Position numbers and translations under genes: made by a program. A DNA stretch of 5,964 nucleotides from Nitrospiraceae bacterium UBA6898 (GTDB lineage Bacteria; Nitrospirota; Thermodesulfovibrionia; Thermodesulfovibrionales; UBA6898), in NCBI GenBank assembly GCA_002448975.1, contig DKBO01000240.1, positions 1-5,964 of the forward strand, read 5' to 3'. Below the pieces are notes generated by a model. It did not search any database and was not told the origin of the DNA. It was given only the letters and a program-made list of their open reading frames with translations. Positions within the stretch are counted from its first letter, which is position 1. Every line of letters starts with the position of its first letter. Positions 5,300-5,964 of this stretch are shown here, in pieces.

Positions 5300-5964
5300 A
5301 TCGTAACCATTTCCCCATGCCGGTCATCCCTATAGGTGCATGTATGGTTGCTGAATCTGCCGAGCGCGCAGGACATGCTGTGCAGTTCCTGGACCTGGCG
5401 TTTTGTAAAGATCCCTTGCTGGGGGTGCGGACCGCATTATTAAAAAATAATCCGGATGTCGTGGGGCTTTCGGTGAGAAATATTGATAATAACGACATCC
5501 AGTCCCCGGAATTTTTTATTAAAGACGTTGCTGGTATCGTTGATGTTATTCGTTTAGTGACGTCTGCGCCCATTGTCGTGGGGGGTGCTGCGGTCTCTGT
5601 GATGCCCGAGGAACTGCTCCGTTACGCGGGCGCGTCCGTGGCGGTGCTCGGCGACGGCGAAACCGTTTTCCCCCGGCTTCTTGCGGAATTGTCCCGGGGG
5701 CGACCGCCTGATACAGTTCCGGGGGCCGCGTGGTTCGAACAGGGTGAATTCAGGGTCAATGCCTGCCTCTCATCAGATAACGGATTCTCCTGTGCCTCGC
5801 CTGACTTTTCGCGCTGGATTCATCTGAAGGCATATCTCTCACGCCTGTCTACTATTCCGGTCCAGACCAAGTTGGGATGTCAGTTTGCCTGTGTTTACTG
5901 CACATACCGGAAAATAGAAGGCAGCAGGTATCGGCTGAGCCATCCCGATGAGGCCGCTGAGAAC
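5275..5964 (+). CDS. B12-binding domain radical SAM protein, N-terminal part, cut by window edge
   Basis: The frame is open from ATG 5275 to the window end, 230 residues. An in-frame TGA two codons upstream fixes the first possible start; AAGG at 5264-5267 is a modest ribosome binding site. Residues 1 to about 150 form a Rossmann-like cobalamin-binding domain: MNVLIINTNRN, VVGLSVRNID (62-71), PIVVGGAAVSVMPEELL (99-115) and VAVLGDGETVFPRLL (122-136), the usual GG..P.E.L and G.GE pattern. The classical DxHxxG cobalamin ligand motif is absent, as in many of these proteins. The radical SAM cluster motif is GCQFACVYCTY, with cysteines at 202, 206 and 209 (CxxxCxxC) binding the 4Fe-4S cluster that cleaves SAM. 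The family includes methyltransferases and other modifiers of lipids, cofactors and natural products. The substrate cannot be told from this part. Confidence 0.93.
   Translation, partial: MNVLIINTNRNHFPMPVIPIGACMVAESAERAGHAVQFLDLAFCKDPLLGVRTALLKNNPDVVGLSVRNIDNNDIQSPEFFIKDVAGIVDVIRLVTSAPIVVGGAAVSVMPEELLRYAGASVAVLGDGETVFPRLLAELSRGRPPDTVPGAAWFEQGEFRVNACLSSDNGFSCASPDFSRWIHLKAYLSRLSTIPVQTKLGCQFACVYCTYRKIEGSRYRLSHPDEAAEN

Noticed and set aside
5211..5306. Plus-strand 31-residue ORF overlapping the radical SAM start
   Set aside because: No ribosome binding site of note and no family resemblance; the overlap is with the real gene's first codons.
5052..5573. Minus-strand 173-residue ORF
   Set aside because: Runs antisense through the start of the radical SAM gene and shows no domain features.
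1..5964. CRISPR arrays, tRNA or rRNA genes, transposases
   Set aside because: No regularly spaced repeats, no cloverleaf-like or rRNA-like sequence and no recognisable transposase frame were seen.

Overview
The window reads as bacterial chromosome from an anaerobic, metal- or electron-respiring lineage, such as Desulfobacterota/Geobacter-like bacteria or Nitrospirota. This is inferred from multiheme c-type cytochromes of the c7/triheme kind, a RecD2-type helicase and a cobalamin-binding radical SAM protein; no ribosomal or other taxonomic marker is present. Coding density is low. Only three genes look complete. Two more are cut by the window edges, and the remainder is intergenic DNA containing eroded gene remnants.

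Layout. 1-627 (minus): N-terminal 209 residues of a RecD2/RecD-TraA family helicase running off the left edge. 628-990: no convincing gene; a possible tiny plus-strand ORF and two hairpins. 991-1811 (minus): a frameshifted YVTN/YncE-like beta-propeller pseudogene. 1812-2050: eroded spacer. 2051-2845 (minus): an intact exported hexaheme cytochrome c made of two triheme units. 2849-3178 (minus): a small secreted protein 3 nt upstream of the cytochrome. 3195-3470 (minus): a broken triheme cytochrome that has lost its start codon and heme motifs. 3541-3595: a candidate promoter and a hairpin for this leftward operon. 3600-4178: about 580 bp without a convincing gene. 4179-4727 (plus): an uncharacterised 182-residue protein. 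4728-5274: intergenic, with hairpins and a possible minus-strand gene fragment. 5275-5964 (plus): N-terminal 230 residues of a B12-binding radical SAM protein running off the right edge.

The main story is a leftward operon, ancestrally triheme cytochrome - small exported protein - hexaheme cytochrome - beta-propeller protein, that looks like a periplasmic or surface electron-transfer module. Its two outer genes are broken by several small indels, while the two central, translationally coupled genes remain open. The propeller remnant contains frame excursions that a simple ORF view hides. The most interesting regulatory observation is a 13-bp interrupted inverted repeat that encloses the ribosome binding site and start codon of the radical SAM gene.
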